A stretch of DNA of 64,000 bases from Viridothelium virens (lineage: Eukaryota; Ascomycota; Dothideomycetes; Trypetheliales; Trypetheliaceae), in contig ML991785.1 in assembly GCA_010094025.1 (NCBI GenBank), positions 372,001 through 436,000 of the forward strand. Reading direction: 5' to 3'. The translations under genes were made by a program, and so were the position numbers. The notes under the pieces are model-generated. The model was not told the DNA's origin and did no database searches. It saw only the letters and a list, made by a program, of their open reading frames with translations. Below, in pieces: positions 23,012 through 35,500 of this stretch. Every line of letters starts with the position of its first letter. The first letter of the stretch is position 1.

Positions 23012-23978
23012 GCGTGGGCTTGGATGAAGATAGCAAACAATGAATCTAGGGTGACGGAAGGGGCTGGATTTTCTAACGGCCGGACCTCAATCAAAACTCT
23101 TAGGCAGTAGCCAGCTGCGAGTAGACCAATGGAGTTGATACTCTGCTTCTCTCATTCGATGCAAATGATGACGATCACTGCAGAGGTGCCCAGCCAAATA
23201 CATTCTTGAGGGCAATCGTAATGATGGCCATTGGACAAGTGACTCTCAAATCCTTGAAAGTGGAGAGAAGCCAGAGCGGCGTTCAGAGTAGAGATATGCT
23301 GCATGTAGCAAGTCTGCATCGACGAGTGTCTCACAGTTTCATGCCTAGGTAGTCAAGAGTGTTCTCTTCACGTCGGGTACCTGGGCAGTGAATGTAATGT
23401 CCAGCAGGCTTGACTGAGTGCTGTAAATGACTTTATCCAAAAGGAGGCTGCCGCCACAAGGAGAGTTATCTAAGTTTCATCGTCTCAACGGGCAGACCCT
23501 GAGCTTGCCCCACACCAGACCGAGCTGTTGACCGCTTTACGGTTGGCGGTTGCGTGTGCGGCTGAGACACTGGAAACTTTACTTTGCAAAGCCTCGACGG
23601 CTTATTTTTGCGACTATGGCTGGCCCGAATTGGTGGAGTTAGTGCGCCCGTGACAATTGCAATCGCCAGCCCGTCATTCATAAAGTGTCCTCCAAATAAA
23701 TTATCCCGGACCCGAGTTTATTGTCTCTGATTGGTAGGGCCCTGCATCGTTTCAGCCAGGAGCTGGGCAAGAAGCACACGAGCGAAGCGCCGCCGCCGCT
23801 TACCGTAACTACTTACTGAACTTCACTCACAAGCGGCGCGAACATCATAGCCGGGCAGCTATCCTGAACATTCTGTGCTGTTTGCTTCTGGGGCTCTACT
23901 CAAGAAGCTACATGTCGCTCATTCACTTGCTGCCCGTGCTCCTCTTCCCTTTCCTTAATTTCATCGATCCCCCTCACC
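23012..23978. other. Intergenic region
   Basis: About 970 bp between the cyclophilin and the 1777-aa protein gene, both on the plus strand. It contains the promoter of the latter, with C/T-rich sequence close to the start codon. No gene or repeat supported. Confidence 0.45.
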
Positions 23979-26900
23979 ATGGCCGAAGAGAATCCCAGCC
24001 TCGGCGAGGGTAAGCGTGGTGTCTCGAGGTTCCTGACCAAGCGCTGGAAAGGAAGACATACCTCGAACGAGGAGCCTTCGCCTAAGAATACTACTGATAC
24101 GAATTTCGCCCTGAACGAAGACGTTAACGACTTCTTGAAGCCGTCCACAAGCAAAGCTCAGGCCTCAAAACTCTATCCACAAATCGACGTTGCTGTAGCA
24201 CAGCGGTGGCCAGATGCTACAGAGGTGGGAGGACATGATATTATTAAGACATCGACCATGCCAGGAGGCCTCAAAGGTAAAGGGCGGAGGAAAGAGGGGC
24301 TGGTGGTGGCATTTGTCAGGACAGCGCCTGAGATAATTGGAGAAGGGGGCGATGAGACGGAGATACCTTCGATCGAAATATCTAAAAGGCGACTTCTGGA
24401 GAAACAACAAGAAAAAGCCAATAGCGCATCGCCAAAAACCAGCCAGATATCGCAGGATGACAGCGCGTTGAGAACGAGTACGTCGGAGCTGTCACAGGGT
24501 CTTACAAGAGCAGCAGAGGTCAAATCGAAACGCAAGAGCAAAGATTGGTCTGAAGGTGCAGCTCTCAGGCGATCACAGACAATTGGCGGTGGCATGACTT
24601 CTCCACCGGTGGAAAGCAGGTTCAGGGCACAACAGGCCCTTCAGCCTATCGCGACTCCTACACAAGCCCCAGAACCTATCGATCACGGATTCCGGCCAAG
24701 CCCTCTGCAGCGTACACAAACTGGACTGTCTACTACTGGATTGGATCTGTCTGATGATGAAGCACCCGGCAGCGCCGTGAGCCAAGGATCATTACAAGAA
24801 ACCCCAATCAGTGCAGAAACACCGGCGCAAAATCGATTCCACAAGAACGAAACCCCATCGAATTACCAGAGCCACCGTGCCTTGGCAAGGGAACAGTTGC
24901 AAAAGCCTACAGCAAACGCTCAAGGACCACCGCAAAGTCGCCTGGCTAAGGATGATACCTCTTCAGATTACTCGCCACATAGTGCTTTAACGCAAGGTTC
25001 ATTTCAAAAGACCCCCGGTAGCGACGAGGCATCTCCACAAAATCGCTTTCCCAACAACGATCCGCCGTCGGACTTATCCTCACCTATTCAACCTCACCAA
25101 GAGCTTGATAGGTTTCTCCACACCCACCCATCAGATCGCTCGTCCCCGTCCGCCGAGGTCCAGCACCGGATGCGAGCTGAAGAGGGCCAAGTTTTACATG
25201 ACGCTATTCATGGCGAAATGCCCATGCCAGTGGTTGAGTATTCATCACCTTTACCGCCCAAGAATCCTGAGAGGCTGTCCGAAGATTCGGTGGCTCCACG
25301 GCCATCAATTTCGAGTTCGAACTCAAGAATCAGCCAAGAGCTCATGCCTCCAGCTGTGCCTCCTTCACTCTCTACTTCACCCGCCATGCCAGTTCCTGCA
25401 TCATATGCCAAACCGCAAGGAGCTCGCGCTCCTCCGTTTAGGCCATCACCTCGATACGAAGCCGATTCACCTCAATCCACGAGATCTACAGATACAAGTG
25501 GTTCGCGGAATATGGCACCCAGTCATCACTCCGGACAAGTCCTGGGACAACCCCCGATTCTTAATGTACCACAGCCACCGCCGCATGCCTTTCAGCACGA
25601 TCCTCCGATGATATCCCTTTTCCAGCAACAGGACTCATCAACAGATGACTTCACAAGACAAGTAATGGGCCAATGGGACGTGCATACATCACCGTCGCAG
25701 GAACGCCAATATTCGCAAGGAATGCAAGGGGAAGGCTTACAGCAAAATCAACAATATGATCGAAGTCGGTCGCAAGAGAACGTCTATCCACGTGGCGCTT
25801 TGCAAGACATGGCCTATCAGGAACCGCCATACCAGCAGATCCGTCATCCAGAAAATTCTTCTGGAGAACCCCAGTACAAGCCGTTCAGCCCTCAAGATGC
25901 ACCTTCTCGAGACCCATTCTACCAACAAGAAAATGCGCCGCGGCCAAAATTAGCACCCATTAGACATGATCCGTCGCAAACTGCACAAGTCACAAAAGAC
26001 GAAATTACTCCACGTGCATTTCCCTCACAGGTCCAGCCCGAAACGACACTCCTGCCGCAGCTCGCCTATGGGCAGACGATGGCGCAAATCCCAAAGGCTG
26101 GGCCTGGGCCTGCTTCTATCGAGTTGGATCCCCCCTACGACGAAACCATGAGGCCCACAGCACACCGTCGGCAGGGTTCATCTCCAACCCGTATGGCATA
26201 TCCACCGGTACGGCAATCACCTACACGTGGACCTGTGCCGCAGTTTGAGGAGCCACCCGCTCGCAGGCCCATCCAAGCTTACCAGCCGCCACCAGGTCAG
26301 AGATCATCCGACGCCAGTGAACGATCTGTGAGTAGTCGAAGGCCAATGCCTGATGAATCTCCCAACCGCAAACCTGTACCAGAGCACTCGCCAAACCGGA
26401 GGCCGGTTGTTCAAGTCGATCCAACATATGGTCGACCTCGAGGGACTTCAATTGGTCAATCACCGAATCGGAAACAAGTAACCCCACCGCAACCCTCACC
26501 AGGCATGATGGGACCACAAGGTGATGCTGCACTCGAGGAATTTGCCGCAAGAGTGGTGCATATGAAGGGCATTTTCCGCCTGACTGCTGAGAAGGAAAAG
26601 TCTGTGCAGGCGTCTCTAATGGAATGGCTTCGCGCAAGTATTTGGTGGTTTCTAAAGGGCAAAGCGGGGCTTGAAGAATTAATAAGAGGACGCCCGCGGC
26701 ACTTAGATCCGTCTGATCCGCAATGGCGAGAGCAGCTTGCACAGCCGCATGTTGATTTGGCCAAATGCTGGTGGATTGTCACAGAAGTGGTACCATTACA
26801 TCCCAATTGGGTAGGTGAGGAAGAACCGAGATCTGCAGTCACGACTAGCTCTCGTGGGTCCACACGGGCTTCAGAGTCCGAGCGCATCTACGATGTAGTA

Positions 26901-28873
26901 GAGCACGTTCTTGCCAATCTTAAGGCATTAATGATGTCGATGTCTCGTAACAATGTGATGCCACCATCTGCGTCTCTCATTCAAGGGCAGGATACAATGA
27001 TCTGGGTCCCTTACCCATCCTTTTCCCTTGATGTCAAAACCAGCTTATCAGGGACGCGTTCCAAGTCCATTCTTGCCGAGGAAGTCCAGCAGAAAGAGAT
27101 GTACAACCTCTCCTCGGTCATTCCACTTGCGGACACACCTACGGATTTCTATTACGGACGCATGTTCGTTACTGCCTCGATCTTCACAGACGACCAAAAT
27201 ACAGAACCAATTTCCTTTGCCTGCGTCGTATCCCTCATTCGAGATCGCACAGACTACCAAATCAAGATGCTCATCTGCAGTCAATCAGAACTTGCGAATT
27301 TGTGCGTACAACCTGATCGCAAGCTTGCTCCATCCTGGTATGATGTACAATGGAGGACTCGATACAATGGCCTCTACGTCTCTTTGCCCCACGGCTATAC
27401 GCTCAGTCTTGAGTTCAATGAAAAGGACTTCAAGACCATCTGGAATATCTACGATTACACCACCAAACTCGAGCTCTCACTGCAGCCCATCTCTGATGGC
27501 CAGGAGCGCTTTGCTTACGAGGTCACCCTTCGGGACTTCCAGCTCACCGATCCGACTGGCAGCTATGGCTTCCCACCTGAGCGCATCCCTCGTTGTCGTG
27601 CCCGCGTCTTCAAACGTATCGCTGTGAAGCGTGAGCCCACCGGCGATCGTAGAATTCACAGCGGCTACCGCTTGCTAGTCGTGACTTCTCCGAAGACAAA
27701 AACGCTGAGGAGTCTGACCTATGAGCTCGCGCAGCAGATCTTAATCAACTTCGAGTTTCAGAATGACGGAGATGTAAATGCCAAAGGTGCGCCTGTGCTG
27801 CTGATGAGATTACCAAGGAGGGAGGCACAGATCTCCCTGTTCATGTCTTTCAACGATGCGAATGAGCGGAATACGCTGTATTATATTCTCAATGGGATGA
27901 GTGTGACGAGCCATGAAGATATTGTAGCAAGATTGAAACTGGACAACGTATCGGTAAAACCAGCGTCTGCCTCAGCGCAGCAGGAACTAATTCCGGCGAC
28001 GGATCCTCTGAAGGACTTGCAGTGGAAGGATTTGGTGGTTATTAACCGACGAGCTGAAGAGGAAGGGGAGAGCATTAAGACTGTGGGGAGTGAAAGTTTA
28101 AGGATTGTCGCCAGGCATGCAGCGGGAGCGTTGACAGATCGCTGCAATTTTGGTGAGCTGTCCCACTCTTCACCTTTGACTGCGAGTTGCGCATGAAAAG
28201 CGCCTTCCGTGCGATAGATTTCGCTGACAAGCTATCCCTCCCTGCAGGCCCAGGCGAACTACATCTCCGCCTTCCTCCCAGCAGTCCGCCTTCCCTTTCG
28301 TCATCGACCTCCTCCAACCCCTCGCCCTCAGCTTTCGCCACCAACCCTTTCCCATCCAACTCTCTTGCCCCAATAATTACTCTTCTACGAGCCCCCGCAA
28401 CCTCCCTCACCTCCTCGACCGACCCCCGCGCCACCTCCCCGAGCGTCCCTTCCGCCCTTTCCACCATCCTTTCCACCGCCCTCTCCCACCCCACCACCCG
28501 CACCTACACCTTCCCAAACCTTGCCTCTCTCCACAAATTCCAAGAAGTCCTCACCGGCCAACGCGTCCGCTTCGATGGCCTCGCCGAACGCGTCAGCATC
28601 TCGCGCAAACGCACGGGAAGCGCGCTGCCGGGCCTCTCGAAGCGCAACCTCGAGGCGCGCCACGTCCGCGTGCAGATCGTGCGGGGCCTCAGCGGCTCGG
28701 ACTTCGGCGGCGCGCCGACCAGCCAGATCGCGCTGTTCTTCGAGGGGTTCCCCGCTGCCGACGCGATGAACTTCCTGCTGCGCCCGACCGACGCGTACGA
28801 GCGGGTCGAAGGGAAGCACGCGCCGAAGGACAAGGAGCGGGAGAGTCGGGAGGGGAGTCCTGCGCTCGGTGGT

Positions 28874-28905
<32 letters not shown>

Positions 28906-29465
28906 AGGAGGAGAGGGCAAGTTCGGGGTGCGGTTGGTGGATGCGAAGTTTAGCTTGCCGAACGCGGATTTTGAGGAGAAGGAGAAGGAGCGCAGGAAGG
29001 AGCGGGAGAAGGCGGAGAGGGCGGCGGAGAAGGAGGGGAGGGATGCGAAGAGGGATTCCGGTGGGAAGGAGAAGGAACGCGATAAAGAGAAGGAGAGTCG
29101 GTGGCGGATGAGTCGCAGTGGTCATGGTAATGCAGCAGGGCAGGATCCGAATGCATATGCGGATGGTGAAGGGCTGGAAAGGCGAGCGCAGGAATTGGGA
29201 CTGGACGCAGCGCTTGGCGTGGGAGGTGGGAGGGATGCAGAGGCGTTACGAAGGCGGTTCGTGTGTCTTGACGAGCTGGAGTTTGCGGAAATGCATGATG
29301 ATGTCTTCATTGGGTTTGGCAGTGAGCAAGGTCAGTGCTCACCAATTTTTCTTGAGGTTTCCAAAGAGCTAATGCGTCTATTCTGCAGAGCGCGATGCTT
29401 TCTGCGATGCCCTGCCCGCGGCGGCCACGACCATGAGTCGGGGGATGACTTTTAAGCGACGATAA
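23979..29465 (+). CDS. Large fungal-specific protein of unknown function (1777 aa)
   Basis: Three exons: 23979-28152, 28248-29330 and 29389-29465. The splice joins keep frame (CNFG-PGELHL and GSEQ-ERDAF). Residues 1-880 are disordered and rich in Pro, Ser, Gln and Arg. They include imperfect repeats with a PQNRF/PQSRL core followed by a SDYS-like segment, and a cluster of SPNRKPV-type repeats around residues 785-830. Residues 880-1390 look folded and conserved-like (ASIWWFLKGKAGLEELIRG, PSWYDVQWRTRYNGLYVSLP, TIWNIYDYTTKLELSL). Exon 2 carries a run of 15 Gly codons (28868-28912) and a Lys/Glu/Arg-rich charged segment, then a last folded piece (VCLDELEFAEMHDDVFIGFG). I do not recognise a domain with known function. 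There is no signal peptide or membrane helix, so it is probably cytoplasmic or nuclear. Confidence 0.85.
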
Positions 29466-29955
29466 ATTTTTCTCCCAACGAGACGGCATATCGTCTACGA
29501 GAGCGCAAGATATATTCATTGCATAGGCATGATCTCTCTTCAGCCTTTTTGTTCAGATGTTCATTTTGATCTCTCCTGCCTTCACCAATCTCTCGCTTGG
29601 GCTTTGTTTTTGTTGGTGGTCTATCATGAAGCGTAGCGGGCCGGCCTCCTGTTTGAGCATGCTTGCCTTCCGATGTTTTTGTGCATTTTAGAGGCGTACT
29701 TGGGAATAAGGTCAGCATGTGCTGTACACAGCTGCATAAATAGCACAGATTGCGACCTGATCTTGATGCCGATTTTACGAGACTTCAAGGGGGTGCTCTC
29801 AGAGGGTGGATGGTTGAGACGTTGCATTTATGAAGTCAAACACTGCATGAAATGAAAAGTTGATCAAAGTGCCACCCAGCTATGGAGCCGCCCTCGGTCT
29901 TATTTGAGCCTTTCATGTCTCGTGTTCAAGACCATTCACCGACTATACTGTCGTA
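29466..29955. other. Convergent intergenic region
   Basis: About 490 bp between convergent 3' ends. No gene or repeat seen. Confidence 0.5.
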
Positions 29956-31877
29956 CTACTCACAATGATCTATTCCAACAAATGCTTCTTTTGAGATATA
30001 ATCCGACAGTAATCGTGCAGTCTGTTCGTGGCCATTTCTTTCTGCTAGGGCGATCGGCGTTTCACCTTCATCCGTTTTGACATCGACATCGCATCCGTTC
30101 TGAGCAAGAAGAAGTTCAACAATTTGAGCTTGCCCCTCGTGAGCCGCTATATGCAACGGGGTCCAAGATCGTTGGTTCCCGAGATCTGGGGAAGCAGAAT
30201 ACTGCAACAGAAGCCGGACCAAATCGGTATTGTGGTGATGACATGCCTCTGCCAACGCAGTCCGGCCGCTACTACTGTTTGCACTGTCGACATTGACCTT
30301 GCCAGTCTCGAGAATGGCTCTGACGGTGCGGACACAACCATTTCTGGCAGCTTTGACAATGGGTAGGCAACCAAGATGGTCTTCAGTGTCGAGATTTGCA
30401 CCCTTCTCAATGAAGTGAATAGCGACATCCTCATGACAGTGGGCGCAAGCTGCTCGACAATGGATAGGTGTCCTTTCATAGCAGCTAAACCCAGTGCTGT
30501 ATCTCGACGGTCGTTCTGGGATCTCGCATTCACCTTGGCACCAGCTCGGTACAGTAGACCAACGATAAAAAGATGGCCATGCTCAGCAGCTTTCATCAAA
30601 GGTAAGCCGCCGCACGCTCCAGCTTGATCTGGAGCTGCTTTCTGGTCCAGGAGTGATTTCACAGTGGCGTCATCCCCATTCACTGAGAAATTGAACAAAG
30701 CCGAGTTGCCGGCCGGGTCCTTCGCATCCAACTCGGGGCCGTACTTTAATACCCAGGATATCTCTTCACTCGCTGAATACTGGATGGGCTGGGAGTGAGC
30801 AACATCGACCGCCGATTGATCGGCACCTTTCTGGAGGAGAAGTCGAGTTGCCAATACGTGATTTGCTTTCACAGCCAGGTGGAGTGGAGTCGAGAAAGTA
30901 TCATCCTCAGCATTGACATCTGCACCTTTTCGAATGAGATAGGATACAATCTCTGTGAGGCCATTCTTGGCTGCCAAATGAAGGGGTGATTGACCCTGGC
31001 TGTCAGCTTCTCTAATGACCTCGGGTCGTTTGCGTAATAAGGCCTGGATCTCCCTTGCAGAGCCCTTTTCGATCAGCTCGTGTATACTGCCATCATCTTG
31101 GCTCTTATCTTGAGCGCTTTCTCGTATCTCTACAGGAGCGGAATTTAGACTCAGATTTGCAAATGAAAGAGAGCTTATCAGATCGCGGGTCTGATCATGC
31201 TGAGCGGTGAGAATGTTCATCAGGATGTCGGTTTGCGAGTTGAGCTGAGACGTGAAGAGTAATTGCAGATTTCTGACGGAACCCAGGATTCTTCTTTCTC
31301 CGCGATCGAGATCGCCAAATCTCGTGGTTTGCTCTGCAGCCATCAACCTCTGACGTAAGCTATCGATCGAATCAGCCCAGTTCAAGGGGTTCTATGGGTT
31401 TAGTACAGTGTTAAAATTAAGAGTCACTCACCTCATAGACTGCAGCAAGACGCTGTTAATCTGCTCTTGGAAGCTTTTCATTCGTTTGGCCATATTCTCG
31501 ACTTTTTCCCTGCTGTATACCGTCTTGATTGCTTGCCGTACACTTTTGAAGGCAGACCGGCCTTGGTAGCTGCGGAGGGAACTTAGGCATTCTATAAGTT
31601 CCATAGCACCGCCGTTACAGTCATGCCCTAGACGTGCAAGAATAACGTCGTCGTTGTCAAGATCTGAACTATCGCTATCGTTTCTCGTCAAGCTCTGCGA
31701 AAGTTGTTGATTGCGTAATATTAACTCTTTTGCACACTTCTCTATATCGCGATTTTCCTTGATCGAGCCATCTACGGAGCGGCCTATTTCATTTGCCTTT
31801 GAAAGGAGTCTCACGGAATAATCTGCAACTTGCAGGACATTGCTGACCAAACCAAGCGCTGTAATAGGATCGATCAT
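29956..31877 (-). CDS. Ankyrin-repeat protein with HeLo-like/STAND N-terminal domain, probably broken
   Basis: Exon 1 (31877-31432) encodes a roughly 150-aa helical domain that starts MIDPITALGLVSNVLQVADY and continues with SVRLLSKANEIGRSVDGSIK. This is the typical opening of the fungal N-terminal domain of STAND proteins (HeLo-like group). A 72 bp intron joins it to exon 2, which begins at 31359 with LRQRLMAAEQTTRFGDLDRG, a linker of predicted helix, then about eight ankyrin repeats (SPLHLAAKNGLTEIVSYLI, TPLHLAVKANHVLATRLLL, TPLHIAAHEGQAQIVELLL). No NACHT or NB-ARC ATPase lies between the domains, unlike classical NLRs. The reading frame appears interrupted about once within the ankyrin part, so the copy may be a pseudogene unless assembly error explains it. 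Proteins with this N-terminal domain are thought to act in fungal self/non-self recognition and regulated cell death. Confidence 0.75.
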
Positions 31878-32922
31878 TCTCCGTATTGGGAGGTGGCTCA
31901 ATGCAAGGAGTCCGACGATGGGCCGCGTTGTCGCCGTGAACGCTGCGCAGAATTCAGTTACCGTGTATCAAACTATATTGGTTGTTGTATCGGATCTGTG
32001 GGAGATCTGAAAGGCTGTTGTTTTGGTAGCGGTGGCCGTGTTCTGGCGTATGTAAGATCGGTTAGTGCCTCCATCAAGGCTTACCATATAGCACAGCCAT
32101 CATCAAGGCTGTGCTTCTTGTCATTACAGTCAGCCAAGGAGCCCAAGGAAGATCCTCGGAGCTCAGCCCAAACACAATCCTTATCATTGTGGGTCTGAAT
32201 ACGTCTTCATGCTGCGGACTCCATAGGTAAGGTAGTAAGTACGTGATGGTAATGCTGCTAGATGCGAAGCGCCAATTGGCAGCTCGACCGGGGACGTCGG
32301 AATTCACGGTAAGCCCATCCACGGCGTGAGACTCGTTCCTGTGAAGTTATCAGACCCGATTCACGCTAGCATTTACTATTTGCCTCAATCAGACAGATCA
32401 GAGACCAGTGCATGTGCTCCAGGATTGCGAGCGATCGAAATCACTCCTGCGCAGACATGGAGCTTGCCGCATAGGGGGCAATCGACGGCACTAAAACGTT
32501 CCGGGACTAGAGTAGAGCATGTGGTTAGGTACCCAAGCACCTAAGGTGCCACGGCACGGGACGGGTACCTACTCCGTACAACTTGTACAGTCACCCCGCA
32601 TTAGTCTCCGGACACTCCCGCTAATTCTCACCAAAATCTGATTACTTTAAGTATTTTTATAAATTGGGAGACAACAATTATTAAATTTATGTTGGAATTT
32701 TAATTTAAGGCTGTAAAAATATAATAAAAAAAGATGAAGGCCTTCATGTATTACTTTTTTATTTTAATAGTCAATTAAAGTTTGGATTTTGTATCCCCAC
32801 CTATTTTGGGTGAGGCGTGGGGATTTTGTATGTTGGGAAATTAATGCGCTAGTACTTGTAGGTAGGCTGAGGAGGCCCATGCGTCTTCACTCTCGACCCC
32901 ATCATCCGAATTCCAACCATGA
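31878..32922. other. Divergent intergenic region with AT-rich patch
   Basis: About 1 kb between the HeLo-ankyrin gene (-) and the first hydrolase-ankyrin gene (+). Positions about 32640-32790 are strongly AT-rich with A and T runs, unlike the rest of the window. One ACTCCGTAC nonamer is at 32571-32579. No gene supported. Confidence 0.55.
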
Positions 32923-35041
32923 ATGTTGTCAAGAATGGCTGCGCGGTCTTATGCAACCGTCTACAGAATCCTTGGAGTGCCTCTGGAGTACGACCGAAAG
33001 CGATTAAGAACCGCTTTGATATCCATTTTTGCACTTTCAGGAACAAAGCACATCAGAATTCATTCTTTAGCCCCTAATTACACCTTATCACGCCCTTCAC
33101 AAGTTGCAACAGTTACCTTTGAGAATGACCCTAGTGTATTATTATCTGGGAAGAGGGAGAGTCCATTCGCGTTACCCAGTGAAGATAGCAGCGGTGACAG
33201 CGACGATGAAGATGCGCTTGACCGAGCGAAGATTACGCTTGATACGCGGTTCGAAGGCCTGACACCCCTCAGATCTTTCAGTGATGAGGACGATCACCAG
33301 GTCGAGTAAGTGGTTTTTTATTTTGAAGGCATGGTATCGAGATCTCTTCATCGGACACTCGAAAGCCATTCCACGCTCGGAAGGAAAGCATTGGGAAATG
33401 CCTCTGAAGACGGTCAATCCTCAAGGAATCCCAAGTTCTGTACTAAAAACTTTGTGATAGCTGTATTGCAATCTGTGGCCTTGGGGGTCATGCATTTGGC
33501 TCTTTCAAAGAGAAGGGCGGAGACTATATGTGGCTCCGTGACTCTTTGCCAAGAGACCTTCCGAATACTCAAATATACCTGTATGGATACGATTCTCACC
33601 TGGCCCTCAGTGAGTCCTTTCAGGATATACCTACATTAGCATCGGCACTACAACAGACCATAAGACGACTTACGATCCATTGCCGACCGAAAGTATGACA
33701 AAAATGACTTTCATGTGGGCTCCAGGGACTGACCTTGCTAGAATCGAGTCATTCCAAGACCATTAGTGTTCATTGCTCACAGCCTCGGGGGTATCCTTCT
33801 GAAACAGGTATATTCTCCCCAGATGATTCAACTCAGATGTCGCCTTGGTCTGTACATCTGAACCGACTGACTGTATGACCTTTAGGCCATTGTACAAATG
33901 GCACAGGATCCAAATGATCGGATGATTCCCTACTTTATTATTGGGGCGTTGTTTTTTGGTGTACCTAATCAAGGCATGGAAATTAATTCCTTGCGGACAA
34001 TGGTTCAAGGTCAACCTAACGAGCCGCTACTTTTGCAACTAGGACAAGGCTCGGACTTTCTCCAGAAGCTCACACAAGATTTCGAACAGGCTTTTCCGTT
34101 CCCAGATTCCAGTATTATCTGCTTTTGCGAGACTCGGCTGTCTCCTACAGCGACTCGAAACCCGCAGGTAAGCTCGGTCCAAGGAAACAAGAGCTCGCTA
34201 ATGTGGTATTCAGACAGGAAACTGGAAAATGGGGGGACCTCCGATCAAACTGGTCGATCCCTCTTCCGCAATGAGTGGTCGCGTCCTCGATCAACAGCAC
34301 CAATTGAACCCCATTGATCGAAATCACTCCGAATTGGTCAAATTTGCTCTTCATGATGAGATGTATGATACAGTGTCTCACAGACTGCAGTATCTCTGTC
34401 AGATTGCTTCATCGCGAATATACCAGCGTTTCCCGAACCTTGAATTCGCCTTGCATGACGCCGTGGAGAACGGCAACGGCACTCTTACTGAATCTCTCCT
34501 CCGTTGTGGCGCAGATCCTCAGAAAGAGGTGCGATCAACGCAAAATGTATTAACACCTATCCATCTTGCCGCAGCTGCAGGGCATTCTAAAGTCATCCAA
34601 ACGCTGATCAAGTACGGAGCGAAACATACCCCGCACGATCTTGCGCAGAGTTCAACAACTTCACCACTACATTTTGCAGCGTGGCAAGGCAGAGCCAAAT
34701 CGGCTCTTTTGCTTCTTGCAATGGGTGCAAACGTGATGATTTGCGGAGCGCTTAAGAATACACCGCTGCACTTTGCAGCAATGAAGGGACATCCTGACTT
34801 GGTCGATATCCTGGTAGGACATGGCGCACACATAAACGCTCAAAATTACCAAGGTGCAACGCCACTACATCACGCTCTCGAAGCAGCTAGAGGCAATAAC
34901 ACCGATCGAAGGGCCGAGACTATACGCAGACTGGTAGCACTTGGTGCTAGAATCAACATTCTGGCTCGTGACGGCAAGACTGCTCTAGGAAACGCTATAT
35001 ATCATGGATTAGCTAAAGCGCTAGACAACTGGCTAAGCTGA
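32923..35041 (+). CDS. SesB-like alpha/beta hydrolase with RRM-like N-terminus and ankyrin repeats, copy A
   Basis: Five exons: 32923-33305, 33461-33692, 33742-33807, 33886-34167 and 34214-35041, giving 596 aa. Residues 5-75 look like a beta-alpha-beta-beta fold (TVYRILGVPLEY, then a helix, then IRIHSLAPNYT and VATVTF), resembling an RRM. An acidic linker (SGDSDDEDALD) follows. The hydrolase part has GLGGHAFGSFKEKGGDYMW, YGYDSHL, the nucleophile elbow FIAHSLGG with Ser, GALFFGVPNQGM, and DRNHSELVKF as a possible source of the catalytic His. This is the serine-esterase/SesB family seen at the N-terminus of fungal STAND proteins. At least four ankyrin repeats follow (TPIHLAAAAGHSKVIQTLI, TPLHFAAMKGHPDLVDIL). 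There is no NTPase domain. An in-frame stop at 35039 ends the frame, but ankyrin-like coding continues beyond it. It is a paralogue of the gene at 38598-41120. Confidence 0.8.
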
Positions 35042-35500
35042 GGGGCTCTCAATGTGAATTTTCGCAGTGAACCTTAAGACTGGACTGCTCTGCATCTAGC
35101 AGCATTGACCGGGAACTCTCAGCCGACGAAACTCCTTCTCAATGCTGGTGCGGATGTCGATGCAGTCGATCACTATCACGAGACAGCTTTATGTTGTACA
35201 TGTTCTGGAGGTCACGTGTCTGTCGTAATGGATCTCCTCAGTGTTAGTGCCAGAACCGACATCCAAAGCTCTAGCTCTCTCACGCTAAAAGGAGTAGCAT
35301 CATATCACGGGCATTTAGAAGTCGTCAGGCCTCTTGAAGAAAAAGAAGCTGCAGTAGCAAAGACAGCACGGAAGAAGGCGAAGGCAGCAAAGGGTAGCAA
35401 AGGGCAATCCAGCAGAAGACCAAGACACTCCAACTCTGAACGAAGTTCAAACCATGTGATCATCGTCAAGAGGAAGCCGGGAATCAGTTATCTGGCGTGA
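35042..35500 (+). pseudogene. Continuation of ankyrin coding after the stop of copy A
   Basis: The frame of copy A continues past its stop with ankyrin-like sequence (DWTALHLAALTGNSQPTKLL, LNAGADVDAVDHYHETAL) and a Lys/Ala-rich basic tail, ending at 35500. A second in-frame stop lies at 35075-35077. No GT donor before the first stop gives an intron that spares the preceding repeat, so this looks like a decayed C-terminus. Copy B has a longer unbroken ankyrin array in the matching place. An unrecognised intron remains possible. Confidence 0.5.

Noticed and set aside
28385-29125. Long minus-strand open frames opposite the 1777-aa gene, with poly-Thr or poly-Pro tracts
   Set aside because: They are the antisense of the polyglycine and GC-rich part of the real plus-strand exon; composition mirrors its codons and there is no family match.
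32074-32322. Minus-strand frame between the HeLo-ankyrin gene and the first hydrolase-ankyrin gene
   Set aside because: No family resemblance, no splice context, and ATG position unsupported.
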